Shown here piece by piece: positions 59,531 through 64,000 of a stretch of DNA of 64,000 nt. The stretch's first letter is position 1; every line of letters starts with the position of its first letter. The stretch covers positions 98,377,897-98,441,896 of the forward strand of contig NC_081407.1 of the NCBI RefSeq assembly GCF_030272615.1, in the 5' to 3' direction. A model generated the notes under the pieces. That model did no database searches, was not told the DNA's origin, and was given only the letters and a program-made list of their open reading frames with translations. Source of the stretch: Cryptomeria japonica. Taxonomy: Eukaryota > Streptophyta > Pinopsida > Cupressales > Cupressaceae. A program made the translations under genes and the position numbers.

Positions 59531-60767
59531 AGAGAGTTGTAAAACAAATATATTGTAACCGGCAATCAAAATCTTGAGACTTCTAGAAGCGCACCAAAAA
59601 ATTCTTTTTTACTAAATGTTTTGTTTTTTATGCAGGTTTCACTAACTTCTTTTGCAGGATTTGAAGAGTTAAATTAGGAAGTTTAATTTCTTTTTGTTTT
59701 CTAACTTATTTTTAAAGTTGGATTAAAAAGAATTCACTTTCTCTATTGGATTAAAAACAACTTCACTTTTTCATTTGGGTTATAAAAATTGATCAAATTT
59801 TCAGTTTGGAGCTTAAAAAGAACCTCATCTGGCAAGTTAAAAAGAGCCACAAACTCAAAACAAACAAATTTGTTTTCTTGCAAGTTAGGACAAATTTTCA
59901 TTTGGTGCTTAAAACAAACAAAACAACTTTCATTTTCTTGCAAAGGCTAAAATTCACAATCAACACTTCATTTTTGCAAGTCAAAAAAACAAACAACTTG
60001 TCCCTTTTTGTTATAAACTCGATTTTACTTCAAAGCAAACATGCTTCAATTTGGTTGACCGAGATTTTCACTTTCCTAGTTAGACAACATATTGCCTTGA
60101 AAGTTAAAAAGAACACCATGTTTGTTGGAGAAACATCTCCAAATAGCATTTAAATCACATTGCAATAAATCAGATAAAAAGAACAAGTGTTTTTAGTGTT
60201 TGGAAAACTTGTGCAAAAATCTATAGAGTGGTCCTACTTCTAACACACACTATCTTCTCCCTTGGCTCTCGTGGTCCTAGGTGCAAGAGAAAAGTGCTAG
60301 TAACGCTCAATTTTTTTATATTTTTAAGAGAGGCCTGTCAAGAGACACATCACTCTTGGGAATGACCTTGCGGTAAATCCTTTGAACCGCTATAGAAATT
60401 AGGTGTGAGCAAAAGCTGTAGCCTTGGGTATAGTTTTTCTTACAATGTAACTTGCCGAAAGGATATATGGGCCCCACCACAAGTTACAAGGCTCTTAAGT
60501 GAGTCATTGCAGAATGAACTTATGTACAAAAAACATCAAACATTGCTAGACACCTTTTATTATAGAAGCCCACCTATTCTATTGATTGAGGTTTTTGTGA
60601 AAAATTCAATCCAAGAGCATAGATGGTTTTGCTTCCAAGATACTCACCATACATATTTCCTTGAGTAGAAATAGGGCTTTTTGAAAGGCTACTTGTAGCT
60701 TGATAAAAGTGGTGACTCCCCCATCATAGGGATCATCTATTTGTTATGCTCATGCAAGACATAGTAT
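59531..60767 (+). other. G3 leader, remaining part
   Basis: 59700-60010 is rich in repeated CTTGCAA, TTAAAA and ACAAACAA motifs. 60220-60460 matches the conserved family leader. No coding frame is convincing. Confidence 0.5.
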
Positions 60768-61832
60768 TGTTGGTATTGTTGGTATGGTTTTGTCATTGAC
60801 GTCAACACCTACTAACACTTATCAACTCTGGCACTTTGGAGAATCAGCAACATTCACCGGCAAGCAAATGACTTATGCACATTCACCGATATCTGGTACA
60901 GCAGCAGGATATAATGATCATCGGCACTTGGAAGGGCATGGAACACACTTGGTTATGTCGAAGACATCGTGTGGACACCTTGTCTTGGAGTTTTGTTTAT
61001 TGGTATATTCGTATTTGCATATTTGTTGTTACCAGCAAATAGGTCCAAGTTATACACCGACAGGTTTATCTTTTCCAGATCAGCATGGCACGCTATGGAG
61101 ATGACTTATTGTTGTTGTAAATGCATTAAACCGACATGTTGAATCAGTTATTGCATCAGACATTAATTTATTTGTAAAATGATTTTATTGTAATATCTTG
61201 TAGAGCCATCCTACTAAATTGGTCTTAGGTTATGATATAAATATAAGATCTTATTTGTAAGATCGGTAAGGGAATGCAAAAGAGATTTTGTGTGAAGGTA
61301 TATGTGAGAATAAGAAGAGCTATACACATAGACATCATTTGAAAGTGAAGGAAGGTTTTGTGAAAGCATATCAGAACTACATCGATACTGAAGCCAGCAT
61401 ATGAAGATGCTATTTTGAGCAGTACATCCTTATTGGATTTAACCATCCAATTGTAGTCAGTGTGACTCCTCTTTTGTGTTTGAGCAGTGAGCTCTAGGTG
61501 CTTGGCCTTTCTACAGGTGCAAACCCCATTTGTATACACTTATTATCTACAGTAGTATCATTTGATTGTGGGTAAGGTTTCCCACCGTGGTTTTTCCCCT
61601 TACAGGGTTTCCACGTACAAATATTGGTGTTATGTGTTGTGGATGACTTTGTCTTTTTGTTTCATGCATTAATATTTATTGGTATTTGTAAATTATCTGA
61701 TAAAACTATCCACCAATATAAAAGACTGTTTCATTGGTATTAAGCATAAAGTTGATTAAGTTATTTTTGGTTTAAATTTATTAGACAATTGATTCACCCC
61801 CCCCCCCTCTCAGTTGTCTTTGGGACCTAACA
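60768..61832 (+). repeat. C3 5' LTR
   Basis: It begins TGTTGGTATTGTTGG; a start at 60777 is equally possible. It ends GGACCTAACA. It holds TTTTGTCATTGACGTCAACA near the start, a TATA-like GATATAAATATAAG at 61234, the GTGGTTTTTCCCC...GGGTTTCCACGT block (61589-61617) and a C-run before CTCTCAGTTG. Confidence 0.8.
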
Positions 61833-61834
61833 AT

Positions 61835-61846
61835 TGGTATCAGAGC
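61835..61846 (+). other. C3 primer-binding site
   Basis: TGGTATCAGAGC, initiator-methionine tRNA complement, two bases after the LTR. Confidence 0.95.
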
Positions 61847-61888
61847 TGAGTCCTCTTTTGCAGAAGTTTAACAGCTTGAGGAGATCCA

Positions 61889-64000
61889 ATGTCTACTAAC
61901 TATTTCAGGAAGGACAATCCTAAACTTGATGGAACCAACTATGGCATATGGAAGATGAGAATGGAGACACATCTAAATTGCGTTGGAAAGGACATCTGGG
62001 AAGTTACAAAGAATGGCTATATTGCTCCCACTCCCGGTTAGCCTAATCCACCTAACTTGACTAAAGATGAGGAAAATGATTGCAAAGCAAGAGAAGCACT
62101 TTTGAGCGCATTAACAAATCAACAAATCATGGGATTATCAGACAAATCAACTGCTAAAGCTATTTGGGATCATTTGGAAACACTGAATGAAGGAGATTCC
62201 ACAGTCAAAATTGCAAAGCTTGAAAGCTTCCGGGTCAGGTATGAAAATCTGAAAATGGAAGAAGATGAAAGGATTTCTGTTTTTATGGAAAGAGTTAATG
62301 AAATTGTTTTGGGTATTAAATGTTGTGGAGGAACCTTAAGTGAGGATGAAATTGTTTCAAAAGTTTTAAGAGGATTGCCACTGGCATACAAAATGAAGGT
62401 CACTGCTATAAATGAGTTAAGAACAATGCCTAATACATCAGTAACTAGAGATACATTGATTGCAAAACTTTCAGCCTTTGAAATTGAGGAATTTGGTCAT
62501 GTTGCTACTATAAAGATAGATTTAGCCTTTAAAGAATCAACATCATTTGCATCATTATTTGACAAATCTGATTGGAAAGATTCTTATGCAAGAGAACTTG
62601 AAGAACTTGAAGCACTATTTGCAAGGAAAATGCCTAAAGGTCTAGTTGGAAGTAAGTATGAAGGTAAAGCACCCTTTAAATGTTTCAACTATAATAAGAT
62701 TGGTCATATGGCCTCAAGATGCCCTGATAGACATGCTAGACTAAGAGAAGAAGCTAGAAGGACATACAAGCCTAACCCTGAATATCAAAGATACAAATTT
62801 AAGAAGAATAAAGACAAATCTTGTTATCTTGCTGATGAAGGAGTGACTGATGATTCTGATGAGGATCTGACAGACAATGGATGGGTTTTTGTTGCTATAA
62901 CAGAAGATCAACCGACACCTACAGTCCAATCGGTAGAGCAGGCCTTGGCAGCTAAAATTGAAGTAAAGGATGAGTGGATCATTGATTCAAAATGCTCACA
63001 TCATATGATAGGAGATAAAGGTAAATTCTTGAACTTTCAAGAATACAATGGAGGCTTAGTGAGATTTGGAGATGACAAAGCTTGTTTGATCAAAGGTAAG
63101 GGTACAGTATCTCTTGATGGTAAGCATAATACTGACAATGTTTACTATGTTGAAGGTTTAAAGCATAATCTTTTGAGTGTTGGTCAATTAGTTGAGAAAG
63201 GATTTCAGTTGCAATTCAAAAATGGAAAATGCAAAATCATGAATAGAACTGGTTTGGAAATTGCAACCGGTAATCAGACTAGAGGTAATATCTTTCTTTT
63301 GAATAATAGTGAAAAGACATGATTGATTGCACATATTGATGAAATTTGGCTATGGCATAAGAGACTATGTCATGTAAACTTTGATTGCATGGTGAAAATC
63401 AATACTACTAAGGCAGTTAGAGATTTACCTAAAATTGTCAAACCTCACAATACAATATGTAAGGAATGTCAATTTGGAAAACAAGTTAGAGCTAGTTTCA
63501 AAAGTATTCCAGAAAATTCCAATAATGCTCTTGATTTAATTCATACTGATTTATGTGGTCCGGCTAGAACTAAAAGCTTATAAGGTGATAGATATTTCAT
63601 GCTAATCATTGATGACTATTCTAGAATGTGTCGGGTTACTTTTCTTAGAGAAAAATCAGAAGCACTTGGAAAGTTCAAACTGTTCAAAACAATGGTAGAA
63701 AATGAAACCGATAAGAAAATCAAATGTCTAAGATCAGATCAAGGAGGATAATTTACATCTAAGGAATTTAATGCATTATGTGAAGTAAATGGAATCAGAA
63801 GACAACTATCAACACCTCGGACACCACAGCAGAATGGAGTTGTTGAAAGGAAAAAGAGAACTATCTTGGATGCAACAAGAAGTATGTTATCAGAAGAAAA
63901 CCTACCACATGTATATTAGAGAGAGGCAGTAAGTATAGCGGTCTATACATTCAACAAAGTTCACATCAAAGGTGAAACCGGTAAGACCCCTCATGAACTA
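61889..64000 (+). pseudogene. C3 gag-protease-integrase, incomplete
   Basis: Starts MSTNYFRKDNPKLDGTNYG; TAG at 62039. Gag core GGTLSEDEIVSKVLRGLP, knuckle CFNYNKIGHMASRC with the second Cys changed to Tyr, protease DSKCSHHM with the catalytic Gly changed to Lys, LKHNLLSVGQ. Stop TGA at 63320, then HKRLCHVNFDC (integrase zinc part), HTDLCGPA, IIDDYSRM and PQQNGVVERKKR. More stops at 63581, about 63748 and 63917. All segments stay in one phase, so decay is by substitutions. The window ends inside integrase. Confidence 0.85.

Larger units (their letters stand above)
57608..60767 (+). mobile_element. Gypsy element G3 (same family), 5' LTR and leader only
   Basis: It starts TGTAGTCACATAAAT within the C2 integrase. 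It has a 1.5-kb LTR with the family's TTAATTAAAT/ATTTATTTAA style, a tRNA-Trp primer site, a repeat-rich leader and blocks homologous to the G1 leader (GGAATGACCTTGCGGTAAAT near 60357). The sequence changes to the C3 LTR at about 60768, so gag and the 3' part, if present, lie beyond the window. The probable target copy left of it is GTTAT; the partner is not visible. Confidence 0.75.
60768..64000 (+). mobile_element. Ty1/copia element C3, 5' part, runs off the window
   Basis: LTR (60768-61832), TGGTATCAGAGC primer site, and a gag-protease-integrase frame with stops. Similar to C2 in LTR and protein. It probably inserted into G3, but the right side is outside the window. Confidence 0.8.

Noticed and set aside
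59806-60153. 115-codon plus-strand ORF in the G3 leader
   Set aside because: Lys/Phe/Asn-rich, repetitive and without homologous frame in G1 or G2.

Overview
The window looks like intergenic, repeat-packed DNA from a large seed-plant nuclear genome. A gymnosperm is my guess, but nothing in the sequence proves it. It is AT-rich. Essentially every recognisable coding segment belongs to a retrotransposon: Ty3/gypsy elements of Tat-like type, Ty1/copia elements, LINEs and a tRNA-derived SINE. I found no intact cellular gene, rRNA, tRNA or CRISPR array. Element names used here (G1, G2, G3, R1, C1, C2, C3, S1, S2, L1, L2) are my own labels.

Layout. 1-1230 is the 3' end of a LINE (L1). 2395-3760 and 5510-6340 are two diverged copies of an unrecognised, minus-strand coding remnant, on either side of a probable non-autonomous hAT-like transposon (4156-5417). 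6634-9969 is a solo copia LTR (S1, target duplication CCAAG) interrupted by an ORF1-only LINE. 10649-27019 is an old, non-coding, minus-strand gypsy derivative (R1). One of its LTRs is split by the young element G1 (11612-22705, target duplication ATTAC, LTRs about 99.5 % identical), which carries an uninterrupted 1365-codon ORF. 27855-28258 is a LINE ORF1 fragment cut by copia element C1, which lies on the minus strand from 28259 to at least 52551. C1 was hit by a SINE (15-bp target duplication), the SINE by gypsy element G2 (33661-51609, target duplication GATAC), and G2 by LINE L2 (about 35287-41582). C1 also appears to be entered by copia C2 (from 52552). The 5' LTR of C2 holds a solo LTR, S2 (52931-54432, target duplication CATTG). 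The C2 integrase region is cut by gypsy element G3 (57608 on), which is followed by copia C3 (about 60768 to the window end).

The most unusual content is the family R1/G1/G2/G3. G1 and G2 share one architecture: a single gag-protease ORF joined directly to the C-terminal tail of integrase, with no reverse transcriptase, RNase H or integrase core. Downstream, in antisense, lies a two-exon remnant of a plant mobile domain (PMD) gene. Family members share a long conserved leader. At two leader sites G1 carries the same CpG-containing short repeat, R1 carries a different repeat at comparable sites, G3 has one such cluster after its primer site, and G2 has three 304-bp repeats instead. G3 has a primer-binding site matching tRNA-Trp over about 39 nt, well beyond the usual 18. 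Since G1 and G2 lack polymerase, they must have been moved by a partner element outside this window.
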